DNA of 64,000 nucleotides from Pandoraea sputorum (GTDB lineage: Bacteria > Pseudomonadota > Gammaproteobacteria > Burkholderiales > Burkholderiaceae), in contig NZ_CP010431.2 of the NCBI RefSeq assembly GCF_000814845.2, positions 1,984,001 through 2,048,000 of the forward strand, written 5' to 3'. Of this stretch, positions 18,586 through 27,544 are shown in pieces. The first letter of the stretch is position 1, and each line of letters opens with the position of its first letter. The position numbers were made by a program, and so were the translations under genes. The notes beneath the pieces were generated by a model. It made no database searches. It was not told where the DNA came from and worked only from the letters and a program-made list of their open reading frames with translations.

Positions 18586-19421
18586 AAGCGGCCCGTTTTG
18601 ACTATCTGAGGACGGCCACGCTGCCCGAAGCCTTGACCGCGTTGCAGGCCGACAGCAGTGCAAAGCCGATTGCGGGCAGCCAGTCGATGGGGCCCATGCT
18701 CAATCTGCGTCTGGCAAGACCGGCCAGAATCGTCGACCTGTCGCGACTGGCCGAATTGCGCGGCGTGACGCAAACGGACGACGGCATTCGTATCGGCGCC
18801 GGCGTCACGCACGCGGAGATCGAGGACGGCAAATTCCCCCTGCTTCGACATCCTTATCTCCAGTACGTGGCAAGTGGAATCGCTTATCGCGCGATTCGCA
18901 ACCGGGGAACGATCGGTGGCAGCCTGGCACACGCCGATCCGGCCGCCGACTGGCCACTCGCGTTGTCCGCACTCGACGCGCGACTGGTGCTGTCAAAGGC
19001 TGGGGCCACTCGGGTCGTGCGTGCCGGCGACTTCATGCAGGGCGCCTTCACGACGTTGCTCGACGACGGCGAGATCATCGCTGCCGTGTTGCTGCCGACG
19101 CTGTCGACGTCGATGCATTGGGGCTATCACAAGCTCTGCCGCAAGACCGGCGAGTTTGCACACGCCAGTGCCGCCGCAGTATTCGACGCCACGAGCGGAC
19201 TTGCACGCGTCGTGCTGGGGGCGCTCGACGGTCCGCCCGCTGCGCTGGACGACCTTGCCAAAGCCATCGCCCACCAGGGCCCGGGTGCCGCCACGCAACA
19301 GGCGCTCGCGTCGGCAGTCGCGGCCGCCATGCCGAACGCCGATGCCATCGAGCGAAAGATGCATGCTGCCGCGCTGGATCGATGCCTGGCGCAAGCCTTC
19401 GGCAAATCGCAGGATCACTAG
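18582..19421 (+). CDS. Molybdenum hydroxylase FAD-binding medium subunit (PicA component)
   Basis: A 279-residue CoxM-type flavoprotein. It has FAD-binding motifs AGSQSMGPML (residues ~26-36) and TIGGSLAHADPAADWP (~110-125), then the CO-dehydrogenase flavoprotein C-terminal domain. Translation is coupled to the large subunit by a 4-base ATGA overlap. It relays electrons from the 2Fe-2S subunit to the final acceptor. Confidence 0.9.
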   Translation: MKAARFDYLRTATLPEALTALQADSSAKPIAGSQSMGPMLNLRLARPARIVDLSRLAELRGVTQTDDGIRIGAGVTHAEIEDGKFPLLRHPYLQYVASGIAYRAIRNRGTIGGSLAHADPAADWPLALSALDARLVLSKAGATRVVRAGDFMQGAFTTLLDDGEIIAAVLLPTLSTSMHWGYHKLCRKTGEFAHASAAAVFDATSGLARVVLGALDGPPAALDDLAKAIAHQGPGAATQQALASAVAAAMPNADAIERKMHAAALDRCLAQAFGKSQDH

Positions 19422-19434
19422 AATAGTCAACGCT

Positions 19435-20652
19435 ATGTCCGTCATCGAACTCACCATCAACGATCGCGCAGTGCGCGGCGAGGTCGAACCTCGCGTGCAC
19501 CTGGGCGATTTCCTGCGCGAGACCCAGCACCTGACCGGCACGCACCTGGGCTGCGAACACGGCGTGTGCGGTGCGTGTACCGTGCTTGTCGACGGCGAAC
19601 CCGTCCGCTCGTGCATCACCTTCGCAGTCGCTTGCGAGCAGCAGGACGTGCGCACGATCGAAGGCTTCGACAACGACGAACTGATGCGCCGCATCCGCCG
19701 TTCGTTCTCTATCCATCACGGCCTCCAATGCGGCTACTGCACCCCCGGCATGCTGATCACCGCACGCGACATCGTGCTCCGCTTTCCCGACGCCGACGAG
19801 GCGCGCATTCGCCTGGAACTCTCCGGCAACCTTTGCCGCTGCACGGGGTACATGGGGATCGTGGCATCCATCAAGGCCGTACTTCAGGACCTGAAGGACA
19901 ACCCGATTGCGGCGCAGGACGCCTGCGCCGCACAGCCCAGGCACGCCGCACCACGCGAGCAGGTCGTGTCGGCGCCCGCGTCGTTCCAGACGTTCGAGGC
20001 CACTACGCGCGATGCCGCCAATCTGACAACGGCGCCGGCGGCGGCCGTTACCACGGCGCGCACCGAACCGGCTGCCGAGACACAACGCAAGGGCTGGACG
20101 GCCATCGACGACAGTTTCGTCGTGCCGTTTCCGCTCGAGACGGTGTGGGCATTCATGGGTGATCTGCCGTCGGTGACTGCTTGTCTGCCGGGAGCGGAGC
20201 TGCTCGACCACGACGGCGATTCGGTCAAGGGCAAGATCGCCATCAAGTTCGGCCCGATGTCCGCCAACTTTGCCGGGGCGGCCCGCCTGGAGCGCGATGA
20301 TGCGGCACACCGCGCGGTGATGCGCGGCGCTGGCCAGGACAACATCAGTCGCTCGCGCGCCAACGGCGACGTGACCTATTTCCTCTCGCAGGAGGCAGGG
20401 GGCAGCCAGACACGGGTGGCCGTAACGCTGGAGTACATGCTGCAAGGCCCGCTGGCGCAATTCTCGCGCTCGGGACTGGTCAAGGATTTCGTCCGGCGCA
20501 TGATCGCCGACTTCGGCACGCGCATCACCGCGCAACTCGGCGGCAATGCCGCGCCGCAAGCTTCTGCCGAGCAGACGAAGTTCAATGTGGGAAGTCTCGT
20601 CTGGCGCGTGATATGGGGACGTATCCGCCGACTCTTCGGCAAAGCTGACTGA
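19435..20652 (+). CDS. 2Fe-2S small subunit of the Mo hydroxylase fused to a CoxG/SRPBCC domain (PicA component)
   Basis: A 405-residue two-part protein. Residues ~1-160 are the standard small subunit with both clusters: plant-type CEHGVCGACTVL with a later Cys, and the CGYCTPG/LCRCTGY pair. A ~65-residue Ala/Thr/Pro-rich linker follows, then a CoxG-like SRPBCC domain (about 225-370; IDDSFVVPFPLETVWAF, LPGAELL) and a basic, Trp-containing tail. CoxG is normally separate and helps to anchor or assemble molybdenum hydroxylases at the membrane; fusion may tether this enzyme. The ATG at 19435 is 13 bases after the previous stop. Confidence 0.88.
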   Translation: MSVIELTINDRAVRGEVEPRVHLGDFLRETQHLTGTHLGCEHGVCGACTVLVDGEPVRSCITFAVACEQQDVRTIEGFDNDELMRRIRRSFSIHHGLQCGYCTPGMLITARDIVLRFPDADEARIRLELSGNLCRCTGYMGIVASIKAVLQDLKDNPIAAQDACAAQPRHAAPREQVVSAPASFQTFEATTRDAANLTTAPAAAVTTARTEPAAETQRKGWTAIDDSFVVPFPLETVWAFMGDLPSVTACLPGAELLDHDGDSVKGKIAIKFGPMSANFAGAARLERDDAAHRAVMRGAGQDNISRSRANGDVTYFLSQEAGGSQTRVAVTLEYMLQGPLAQFSRSGLVKDFVRRMIADFGTRITAQLGGNAAPQASAEQTKFNVGSLVWRVIWGRIRRLFGKAD

Positions 20653-20663
20653 TTCTCGAACAG

Positions 20664-20695
20664 GGCGATAGCAAAGCGACTATCGCCGTCATTTT
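20664..20695 (+). terminator. Terminator between the oxygenase/dehydrogenase operon and picC
   Basis: GGCGATAG - CAAAGCGA - CTATCGCC forms an 8-bp perfect stem at 20664-20687, followed by a short T-rich tail. It lies after the PicA small-subunit stop and just before the next operator, so it likely ends the first pic transcript. Confidence 0.6.
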
Positions 20696-20709
20696 GTCAG
20701 TGTACTGAT
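20696..20709. promoter_or_regulatory. PicR-type operator 2, upstream of picC
   Basis: GTCAG-TGTA-CTGAT contains the same TCAG-N4-CTGA core as operator 1 and lies 16 bp before the preferred picC start codon. It suggests that the picC operon has its own PicR-controlled promoter. Confidence 0.65.
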
Positions 20710-20724
20710 TATATGGGGTGGTAC

Positions 20725-21690
20725 ATGGTTGATCGAATTCGCAAGATCGCGCTTGAAGAGCATTTCGCGACGCCGGGGTTTCCGAACTATTCGAAGGCGT
20801 TCACGCAACACATTGCGCCCGACGTCTTGCGCGATCTCGGCGCCCGTCTCGCTGACTTCGACCAGTTGCGGCTTCAGGAGATGGATCGGGCTGGCATCGA
20901 CTACACGATCCTGTCGCAGACCGGACCGAGTGTGCAGGGCGAGACGGATCACGCACGGGCGACGTCGCTCGCCCAGATGAGCAACGACTTTCTGGCCGAG
21001 CAGATCGGACGCCATCCCACCCGGTTCGGCGGTTTCGCCACGTTGTCGATGCACGACGCGAAGGTGGCCGCACGTGAGCTCACGCGTGCGGTGAATACGC
21101 TGGGCTTTAGGGGCGCGCTGGTCAACGGTCACACGCACGGCCGGTATTACGACGACCGTGCCTACGACGAATTCTGGGCGACGTTGCAGGAACTGGACGT
21201 CCCGCTCTACCTGCATCCGACCGATGCGTTTGCGCATCCGCGCGTGCTCGAAGGGCATCCCGAGCTGCTCGGCGCCACGTGGGGATGGGGCGTCGAGACG
21301 GGGAGTCATGCATTGCGCCTGCTGTTCGGCGGCGTGTTCGATCGCTTCCCGGGTGTCAAGGTGATCCTGGGCCACATGGGCGAGGGTATTCCGTTCCTGC
21401 GGTGGCGGTTCGACAGCCGGTTCGCCGTGTATTCGCACGGCGTGGCCTTGAAGCAGGCGCCTTCCGCCTACATCGGCACGAACATCGTCATCACCACGTC
21501 GGGTGTGTGCTCGGCTCCGGCGCTGGTGGGCGCGATCGGCGAGATGGGCGCGCAAGCCGTGCTGTTCTCGGTCGATTATCCCTACGAGTCCACCGAAATC
21601 GCCGCGAAGTTCATCGAGGAGGCGCCGCTCGACGAAGACGTTCGCAAGCTCGTCTGCCACGGCAACGCCGAGCGCATCTTCCGCCTGTAA
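20725..21690 (+). CDS. picC: 3,6-dihydroxypicolinate decarboxylase (amidohydrolase-2 family)
   Basis: A 321-residue protein of the ACMSD/gamma-resorcylate decarboxylase family. The metal-binding start is EEH in ALEEHF; other family residues include the His in LGHMGEGIPF and the Asp in FSVDYPYES. Family knowledge: PicC is a zinc-dependent non-oxidative decarboxylase that converts 3,6-dihydroxypicolinate to 2,5-dihydroxypyridine, and its presence is the main argument for picolinate rather than nicotinate as substrate. Two ATGs occur, at 20713 and 20725; the second follows a GGGGTGG stretch and gives the usual N-terminus. First gene of the second pic operon. Confidence 0.85.
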   Translation: MVDRIRKIALEEHFATPGFPNYSKAFTQHIAPDVLRDLGARLADFDQLRLQEMDRAGIDYTILSQTGPSVQGETDHARATSLAQMSNDFLAEQIGRHPTRFGGFATLSMHDAKVAARELTRAVNTLGFRGALVNGHTHGRYYDDRAYDEFWATLQELDVPLYLHPTDAFAHPRVLEGHPELLGATWGWGVETGSHALRLLFGGVFDRFPGVKVILGHMGEGIPFLRWRFDSRFAVYSHGVALKQAPSAYIGTNIVITTSGVCSAPALVGAIGEMGAQAVLFSVDYPYESTEIAAKFIEEAPLDEDVRKLVCHGNAERIFRL

Positions 21691-21737
21691 TTCGACACAC
21701 AGCCCCTCATTCACTATCGCTCACGGAGTCGACCCCC

Positions 21738-22487
21738 ATGAAAAATTTCCGCATTGGCCAGATTGTCCCGAGTTCCAACACGACGATGGAGACGGAGATC
21801 CCGGCCATGCTGCTGGCTCGCCAGAACATCCGCCCCGAGCGTTTCACGTTTCACTCCAGCCGCATGCGCATGAAGAAGGTCGTCAAGGAAGAGCTCGCGG
21901 CGATGGACGCCGAGTCCGACCGCTGCGCGGTGGAATTATCCGATGCGCGTGTGGACGTGCTCGGCTATGCCTGCCTGGTCGCCATCATGGCGATGGGGCA
22001 CGGCTACCACCGCGTGTCGCAGAAGCGCCTTGCTGAGCACACCGCCGAGAACGGCGGTGCGGCGCCCGTGATCACGAGCGCCGGCGCACTCGTCGATGCG
22101 CTCAAGGTTATCGGTGCGAAACGCATCGTCGTCGTGGCGCCCTATATGAAGCCGCTTACGGAGCTGGTCGTGGACTACATCCGCAATGAAGGGTACGAGG
22201 TGATCGACTACCGTGCGCTCGAGATTCCCGACAACCTGGACGTCGGCCGTCACGATCCGAGCCGTCTGCCCGATATCGTCAAGACGCTGCGCTATCAGGA
22301 CGCGGACGCGATCGTATTGTCGGCATGCGTGCAGATGCCGTCGCTGCCCGCCGTGGCCAAGGTCGAGGCGATGACCGGCAAGCCCGTGATCACCGCCGCG
22401 ATCGCCACGACCTACGCCATGCTCAAGACGCTAGACCTGGAGCCCGTGGTGCCAGGCGCGGGCGCGCTGCTGTCCGGTGCCTACTGA
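21738..22487 (+). CDS. picG: Maleate cis-trans isomerase
   Basis: A 249-residue Asp/Glu racemase-superfamily protein of the NicE/maleate isomerase type. The two catalytic cysteines expected for the family are Cys79 (GYACLV) and Cys197 (SACVQMPS), and PSSNTTMETEIP near residue 11 is the typical substrate-binding block. It converts maleate to fumarate, the last dedicated step. In the described Alcaligenes pic cluster this gene is, as I recall, located elsewhere; here it is within the operon. The start at 21738 is set by homology, since upstream sequence in frame belongs to a shadow frame of picC. Confidence 0.88.
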   Translation: MKNFRIGQIVPSSNTTMETEIPAMLLARQNIRPERFTFHSSRMRMKKVVKEELAAMDAESDRCAVELSDARVDVLGYACLVAIMAMGHGYHRVSQKRLAEHTAENGGAAPVITSAGALVDALKVIGAKRIVVVAPYMKPLTELVVDYIRNEGYEVIDYRALEIPDNLDVGRHDPSRLPDIVKTLRYQDADAIVLSACVQMPSLPAVAKVEAMTGKPVITAAIATTYAMLKTLDLEPVVPGAGALLSGAY

Positions 22488-22508
22488 GTCGGCACGACGG
22501 AGGAAAAC

Positions 22509-23348
22509 ATGAGCGAGCGATCCACGTTTCTCTATGGCGGCAACGTTCACGCCAATGGGATCCGTCAACACTATCTCCGCTACGGCGGCAACGACGGTGA
22601 GCGTGTCGGCCGAGATCCGGTGATCGTGGTGCCGGGCATCACGAGTCCGGCTATCACATGGGGCTTCGTCGGCGAGACCTTCGGCCGCACGTTCGATACT
22701 TACGTGCTCGATGTTCGCGGACGCGGCCTGTCGTCGGCATCCGACGCGCTCGACTACGGCCTCGATGCCCAGGCCGCCGATCTGATCGCGTTTGCCGCGG
22801 CTCTCGGGCTCAAGCGATACAGCGTGGTCGGCCATTCGATGGGCGGGCGCATCGGCATTCGTGCGGCGGCTGCGCGACCCGAGGGGCTTGCCCGTCTGGT
22901 GGCCGTCGATCCGCCGGTCTCCGGGCCGGGGCGTCGCGCTTATCCGTCGAAATTACCGTGGTATGTCGACTCGATGGCGCTCGCCAGGCAAGGCATGGAC
23001 GCGCAAGCGATGCGCGAGTTCTGTCCGACCTGGACCGAAGCGCAATTGCAATTGCGCGCCGAGTGGCTCCATACGTGCGATGAGCGCGCGATTCGCGAGA
23101 GCTTCGACGGCTTTCATACCGACGACATTCACGTGAACTTGTCGTCGCTGGCGATTCCCGTGTTGCTGATCACCGCCGAGCGCGGCGATGTGGTGCACGA
23201 CGCCGACGTCGAAGAAGTGCAGGGGCTCGTGCCGCATGTCGAGCACGTTCGCGTTCCCGACGCCGGCCACATGATCCCCTGGGACAACGAGCCGGGTTTC
23301 TATCGAGCCTTCGGCAGCTTTCTCGGCGCGACACTGACAACGATCTGA
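22509..23348 (+). CDS. picE: N-formylmaleamate deformylase (alpha/beta hydrolase)
   Basis: A 279-residue alpha/beta hydrolase of the NicD type. The nucleophile elbow is GHSMGG with Ser110; the catalytic His is in DAGHMIPWD near residue 255. In the pathway it cleaves the ring-opening product N-formylmaleamate to maleamate and formate in the cytoplasm. Specificity is inferred from its position between picG and picD. A GGAGG site lies in front of the ATG. Confidence 0.85.
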   Translation: MSERSTFLYGGNVHANGIRQHYLRYGGNDGERVGRDPVIVVPGITSPAITWGFVGETFGRTFDTYVLDVRGRGLSSASDALDYGLDAQAADLIAFAAALGLKRYSVVGHSMGGRIGIRAAAARPEGLARLVAVDPPVSGPGRRAYPSKLPWYVDSMALARQGMDAQAMREFCPTWTEAQLQLRAEWLHTCDERAIRESFDGFHTDDIHVNLSSLAIPVLLITAERGDVVHDADVEEVQGLVPHVEHVRVPDAGHMIPWDNEPGFYRAFGSFLGATLTTI

Positions 23349-23368
23349 ACGCATTCCTGGAGGGCACC

Positions 23369-24409
23369 ATGCCCGTAAGCGATTTTCAAATGGTGGACGC
23401 CTGGACCCGGGTCCTGAAGCTGTCCCGCCTTGAGGCCGGTCAGACGGTCACGATTCTGACCAGTGCCAATACCCATGCCCAGACCCTGTCGACGGCGCTC
23501 ATCGCGACGCAGGCGCTCGGCGCTGTCGTCAACCGGCTCGACCTTCCGCCCGTGAATGGCGAGAAGGCGCTGAGCCGCGACCCGCTGGCGTATCTGGGCA
23601 CGACGCCGCTGACCGGCAATCGTGCAGCCATCGCCGCGCTCAAGGAAAGCGATCTGGTGCTGGATCTGATGACGTTGCTGTTCTCGCCGGAACAGCTCGA
23701 CATTCTCAAGTCGGGGACGAAGATCCTGCTGGCCGTGGAACCGCCGGAGGTTCTGACGCGGCTCGTGCCGACGCTCGAAGACCGTGAACGCGTGCTGGCG
23801 GCACAGGCGCGTATCGGTAAGGCGCGCGAGATGCATGTCGTGTCCACCGCCGGGACCGACTTCCATTGCCCGTTGGGCGAATTCCACCCGATTGCCGAGT
23901 ACGGCTTCGTCGACGAGCCGGGCCGATGGGATCACTGGCCGAGTGGCTTTGCGCTCACGTTCCCGAACGACGGCCAGGCATACGGCCGCATCGTCATCGA
24001 CCGTGGCGACATCCTGTTGCCGCAGAAGAGCTACGTGAACGACCCCATCGAGCTGACCGTGGAAGGCGGCTTCGCCACCCGGATCGACGGCGGTGTCGAT
24101 GCCCAACTGCTGGCCGAGTACATGGCGACCTTCAACGACAAGGAAGCCTATGCCATCTCACATATCGGCTGGGGTCTGCAATCTCGCGCGCACTGGTCGA
24201 CGCTGGGCCTCTACGACCGCGAGCAGACCATCGGCATGGACGCGCGCGCTTTCGAAGGCAACTTCCTATTCTCTCTGGGCCCGAACAACGAAGCAGGCGG
24301 TGCGCGCACGACCACCTGCCATATCGATATTCCGCTGCGCCATTGCGACGTCTACCTCGACGGTGAGGCCGTGGTGCGTAACGGACGCGTCGTCAAGGAG
24401 GGCCATTGA
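23369..24409 (+). CDS. picD: 2,5-dihydroxypyridine 5,6-dioxygenase
   Basis: A 346-residue protein of the NicX family, an iron(II) ring-cleaving dioxygenase with an aminopeptidase-like (M29) fold unrelated to classic extradiol enzymes. Candidate metal ligands are the Glu/His region EFHPIAEYGFVDEPGRWDH, SHIGWGL, and the C-terminal HCDVYLDG. It opens 2,5-dihydroxypyridine to N-formylmaleamate. GGAGG precedes the ATG; the stop is followed directly by picF. Confidence 0.87.
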   Translation: MPVSDFQMVDAWTRVLKLSRLEAGQTVTILTSANTHAQTLSTALIATQALGAVVNRLDLPPVNGEKALSRDPLAYLGTTPLTGNRAAIAALKESDLVLDLMTLLFSPEQLDILKSGTKILLAVEPPEVLTRLVPTLEDRERVLAAQARIGKAREMHVVSTAGTDFHCPLGEFHPIAEYGFVDEPGRWDHWPSGFALTFPNDGQAYGRIVIDRGDILLPQKSYVNDPIELTVEGGFATRIDGGVDAQLLAEYMATFNDKEAYAISHIGWGLQSRAHWSTLGLYDREQTIGMDARAFEGNFLFSLGPNNEAGGARTTTCHIDIPLRHCDVYLDGEAVVRNGRVVKEGH

Positions 24410-24410
24410 G

Positions 24411-25043
24411 ATGAGCAACGATCTCGACACCTATCAACGCCAGAGTTTCGGCAACCCGCTTCAGCCCAAGGCACCCGTCGGCCTGCTGATCGTGGACTTC
24501 GTCAACGGCTTCGCGAATCCCGACGTTTTCGGTGGCGGCAACATCGCGCAGGCCATCGAGAACACCGTGCCGCTGCTGGCGTTTGCCCGCGAGCGGCATT
24601 GGCCGGTGGCGCACACGCGCATTGTCTTTGCCGACGATGGCGCCGATCACAACATCTTCACCGAGAAAGTGCCGGGCATGCTCAAGCTGCTCGAACACGC
24701 CTCTGGCAGCGCCATCGTTCCCGAGCTGACGCCGGTCGAAGGCGAACTCGTCGTGAGGAAGACCGTGCCGTCGGCGTTCTTCGGCACGTCGCTGGCGGCG
24801 TGGCTGGCGCAACGCGGCGTACAGACGCTCGTGGTGGCCGGGGCCGTCACAAGCGGGTGCGTGCGGGCGTCGGTCGTCGATGCCATGCAGTACGGGTTCC
24901 GTCCATTCGTGCTGAGCGATTGCGTGGGTGATCGCGCTATCGTGCCGCACGACGCGAACCTGTTCGACATGGCGCAGAAGTACGCCGCCGTCATGCCGCG
25001 AGACGAAGCCATGCGTGTGCTCGGAGACCTGCCCATCCGTTAA
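24411..25043 (+). CDS. picF: Maleamate amidohydrolase (isochorismatase family)
   Basis: A 210-residue isochorismatase-like cysteine hydrolase of the NicF type. The catalytic triad is visible as Asp in LLIVDFVNGF, Lys in VVRKTVPSAF and Cys150 in VTSGCVRAS. It hydrolyses maleamate to maleate and ammonia. The start at 24411 follows AAGGAGG with ideal spacing and lies one base after the picD stop. Confidence 0.88.
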   Translation: MSNDLDTYQRQSFGNPLQPKAPVGLLIVDFVNGFANPDVFGGGNIAQAIENTVPLLAFARERHWPVAHTRIVFADDGADHNIFTEKVPGMLKLLEHASGSAIVPELTPVEGELVVRKTVPSAFFGTSLAAWLAQRGVQTLVVAGAVTSGCVRASVVDAMQYGFRPFVLSDCVGDRAIVPHDANLFDMAQKYAAVMPRDEAMRVLGDLPIR

Positions 25044-25061
25044 CCGCAGGAGGTCGCGCCG

Positions 25062-26726
25062 GTGAACGGGCACGTAGCACGCGGCGCGGCTCACGTACGC
25101 TCACGCAAGAACGGACCCGTGGGGCCAAAAATGAATACGATGACATCCGCTGTCTCTCGCGCGCCTGTGACGCGCCAGCAGTTTGTCCTGATCTTCGCGT
25201 CGTCGTTCGGCGCACTGCTGGAGTGGTACGACTTTTATGTCTACGCCGCACTGGCCGGTGTCTTCGGCGCGCTGTTCTTCCCTAGCGGGAACGAGACGAC
25301 GGCCTTCCTTGCCAGTCTTGCAACATTCGGCGCGGGCTTCCTCGTCAGACCGCTCGGCGCACTGTTCTTCGGTCGGCTTGGCGATCGCATCGGGCGGAAG
25401 TACACGTTCATGGCGACCATCGTATTGATGGGGGTGGCCACGGTGGGCGTTGGCCTGTTGCCGTCGTATGCGCAAATCGGCATGCTCGCGCCAATCCTGC
25501 TCGTCGGACTTCGGTTGCTGCAGGGCTTCGCACTGGGCGGCGAGACAGGAGGAGCGGCCACCTATCTCGCCGAACATTCGCCTCCGACCAAGCGGGGTTT
25601 CTACACGAGTTCGCTGCAAACCACGGCAACGCTCGGCCTGCTCTCGTCGATCACGGTGGTGGGGGTGTCGCGCGCGTTCGTCGACGATGCGGCGTTTCAA
25701 TCCTGGGGATGGCGAATCCCGTTTCTGGTGTCGACCGCGCTGCTGATCGTATCGGTCTACCTGCGCACCCGATTGGCGGAGTCGCCGACGTTCCAGCAGA
25801 TGAAGCACGCCGGTCACCTCTCCAAGTCGCCGATCAGCGAAAGCTTCGGACAGTGGGGCAATCTGAAATACGTGCTGATCATGCTATTCAGCACGGCTTC
25901 GGGCGTGGGCGTGATTTTCGGCACGGGGCATTTCTATGCCATGTACTTCTTGCAGAACACGCTCAAGGTTGCGCCCAATGCTGTCAATCTGTATCTCGCG
26001 ATCGCACTGATCTGCGTGTTCCCGTTTTACGTACTGTTCGGCTGGCTGTCCGATCGGATCGGACGCAAATGGATCATGATGAGCGCGTGTCTTCTGCTGG
26101 CGCTCACCACACAGCCGATCTTTCGCGCGTTGACCCACTACGCCAATCCGCAGCTCGAGACCTTCCAGCGCGATACGGCCATTAAGGTCTATGCGAACGA
26201 CTGCCAGTTTTCGCTGTTCTCGGCGCCTCGCACGGAATGCGATCGCGTGCGCGAGTTCCTGTCGGCGTCGGGCGTGTCGTATGAGCAGACGCAGCAGAAG
26301 GCGGGCGCGCCGGTGACGACTGTCATTGGCAACACGCAGGTGCAGGGGAGCGACCGTCACGCGCTAGAGCGTGCGCTGATCGCTGCAGGCTGGACGAAAC
26401 ACGCCGATCCGGCAACGGTCAACGCGCCAATGGTCGTGCTGCTGATGTGGGTGCTGTTGCTTTTCCTTGCGATGGTGTACGGGCCGATGGCCGCGTTTAT
26501 GGTGGAACTGTTTCCGGCGCGCATCCGCTATACGTCGCTGTCGTTGCCGTTTCACCTCGGGTCGGGCTGGTTCGGCGGCATGCTGCCCTTCGTGGTGTCC
26601 GCGATGTCGGTGGCGGCAGGCAACGTGTATTTCGGGCTTTGGTATCCGATCGCCATCGCGGCGCTGTCGTTCGTCGTCGGTGTGCTGTTCGTGCCCGAGA
26701 CATTCCGGCGCGACATCACGGTGTAG
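25062..26726 (+). CDS. MFS transporter (metabolite:H+ symporter type) with large loop insertion
   Basis: A 554-residue ShiA/ProP-like major facilitator. TM1 contains SFGALLEWYDFYVYA, and the GRLGDRIGRK and GWLSDRIGRK loops are the MFS signature motifs. A soluble ~105-residue segment (about residues 360-465) with two Cys separates TM9 from TM10, predicted outside; this is longer than in most relatives. The start is a GTG at 25062 with AGGAGG eight bases upstream; an ATG at 25131 would remove 23 residues. Likely imports picolinate or a related carboxylate; this is inferred from operon position. Confidence 0.85.
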   Translation: MNGHVARGAAHVRSRKNGPVGPKMNTMTSAVSRAPVTRQQFVLIFASSFGALLEWYDFYVYAALAGVFGALFFPSGNETTAFLASLATFGAGFLVRPLGALFFGRLGDRIGRKYTFMATIVLMGVATVGVGLLPSYAQIGMLAPILLVGLRLLQGFALGGETGGAATYLAEHSPPTKRGFYTSSLQTTATLGLLSSITVVGVSRAFVDDAAFQSWGWRIPFLVSTALLIVSVYLRTRLAESPTFQQMKHAGHLSKSPISESFGQWGNLKYVLIMLFSTASGVGVIFGTGHFYAMYFLQNTLKVAPNAVNLYLAIALICVFPFYVLFGWLSDRIGRKWIMMSACLLLALTTQPIFRALTHYANPQLETFQRDTAIKVYANDCQFSLFSAPRTECDRVREFLSASGVSYEQTQQKAGAPVTTVIGNTQVQGSDRHALERALIAAGWTKHADPATVNAPMVVLLMWVLLLFLAMVYGPMAAFMVELFPARIRYTSLSLPFHLGSGWFGGMLPFVVSAMSVAAGNVYFGLWYPIAIAALSFVVGVLFVPETFRRDITV

Positions 26727-26788
26727 TCCTGCCGTCGGCGCGAGGGTGAAGGGCAGGGCGGTGGCAGGCGCCGCCCGCGAGGGCAACG

Positions 26789-27292
26789 TCAGTCGAAGTG
26801 CTTGAGCGACGTGCGTCCGTACTGGTTATTGCCTTCCACCAGTTGCATCATCATCCGGATAAAGACGGCCTGATCCTTTTCTTCGAGCGGGGCGAGGAAC
26901 TTGACCTGCGCCTCGCGCATGCTCGCGTACATGTCGCGCATGATCGCGCGGCCCTTCGTGGTGATGTTGGCGATCTTGACGCGGCCGTCGCTCGCGCTCG
27001 GTGCCCGCTTGACCAGACCCCGTTCCTCGAGACGGCGCAGCACGTCGGCCATCGTCGTCCGGTCGACGCCAACTTCGGCGCACAACGATGTCTGATCCAG
27101 ATTGGGTTGCTCGCTGAGGGTGGTAAGCAGCCCGTATTGCACAGGCGTGATGGCGAAATCCTTGCAGCTTTCGAAGAACAGGGCGATGTGGATCTGGTTG
27201 AGTCGGCGGATCAGGAATCCCGGGCGCTGCCAGAGATGTCCGGTTTCGATGACGCCCTCGGTACGTGTCGTTTCTTTGGCGGCCGTGCTCAT
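26789..27292 (-). CDS. picR: MarR-family repressor of the pyridine-carboxylate cluster
   Basis: A 167-residue MarR protein resembling NicR/PicR. The winged-helix DNA-binding domain spans ~35-120, with recognition region QTSLCAEVGVDRTTMADVLRRL and wing RAPSASDGRVKIANITTKG. It lies convergent to the catabolic operon and divergent from the second transporter. Four copies of a TCAG-N4-CTGA palindrome lie upstream of the surrounding transcription units, one near its own promoter. I recall that PicR of Alcaligenes recognises a TCAG-N4-CTNN box, which these fit. It probably represses all units until picolinate or 6-hydroxypicolinate is present; the effector is inference. Confidence 0.82.
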   Translation of the reverse strand: MSTAAKETTRTEGVIETGHLWQRPGFLIRRLNQIHIALFFESCKDFAITPVQYGLLTTLSEQPNLDQTSLCAEVGVDRTTMADVLRRLEERGLVKRAPSASDGRVKIANITTKGRAIMRDMYASMREAQVKFLAPLEEKDQAVFIRMMMQLVEGNNQYGRTSLKHFD

Positions 27293-27451
27293 TGTGAAGT
27301 CGAGAAATGGCGGATGGATGGAGTCTAACTTTCTTGCCGGACCCTGTCACATTTGGCACGGAATCTGCTCGATGCCGGCGCTGCTAGGGACTTTTACTGA
27401 TCCGGACAAGACACCTATTGCGTTCCTGATTTTGTCACGATAAAAAGCACA

Positions 27452-27469
27452 TTGTCAGCATGCTGACAA
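27452..27469. promoter_or_regulatory. PicR-type operator 3, 18-bp perfect palindrome
   Basis: TTGTCAGCA/TGCTGACAA is an uninterrupted 18-bp palindrome with the TCAG-N4-CTGA core. It lies 160 bp upstream of the picR start and may control picR itself; a TTGTCA element within it could act as its -35 box. Confidence 0.65.
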
Positions 27470-27544
27470 ATATTTTTCCGGCCTTATTACCGCATGGCGA
27501 GTGTGACATCCGCCATGCATCACAACCAGAACGACGCCCATTCT

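Noticed and set aside
12757..25043. Reading the cluster as a nicotinate (nic) pathway
   Set aside because: There is no NicC-type flavin monooxygenase; instead there are a four-component Rieske hydroxylase and an amidohydrolase-family decarboxylase, which fit picolinate. The lower pathway is common to both, so it does not discriminate.
26727..26788. Terminator between the pic transporter and picR
   Set aside because: Only a weak 6-bp GC stem without T-run is visible in this short convergent gap, so I do not call it.
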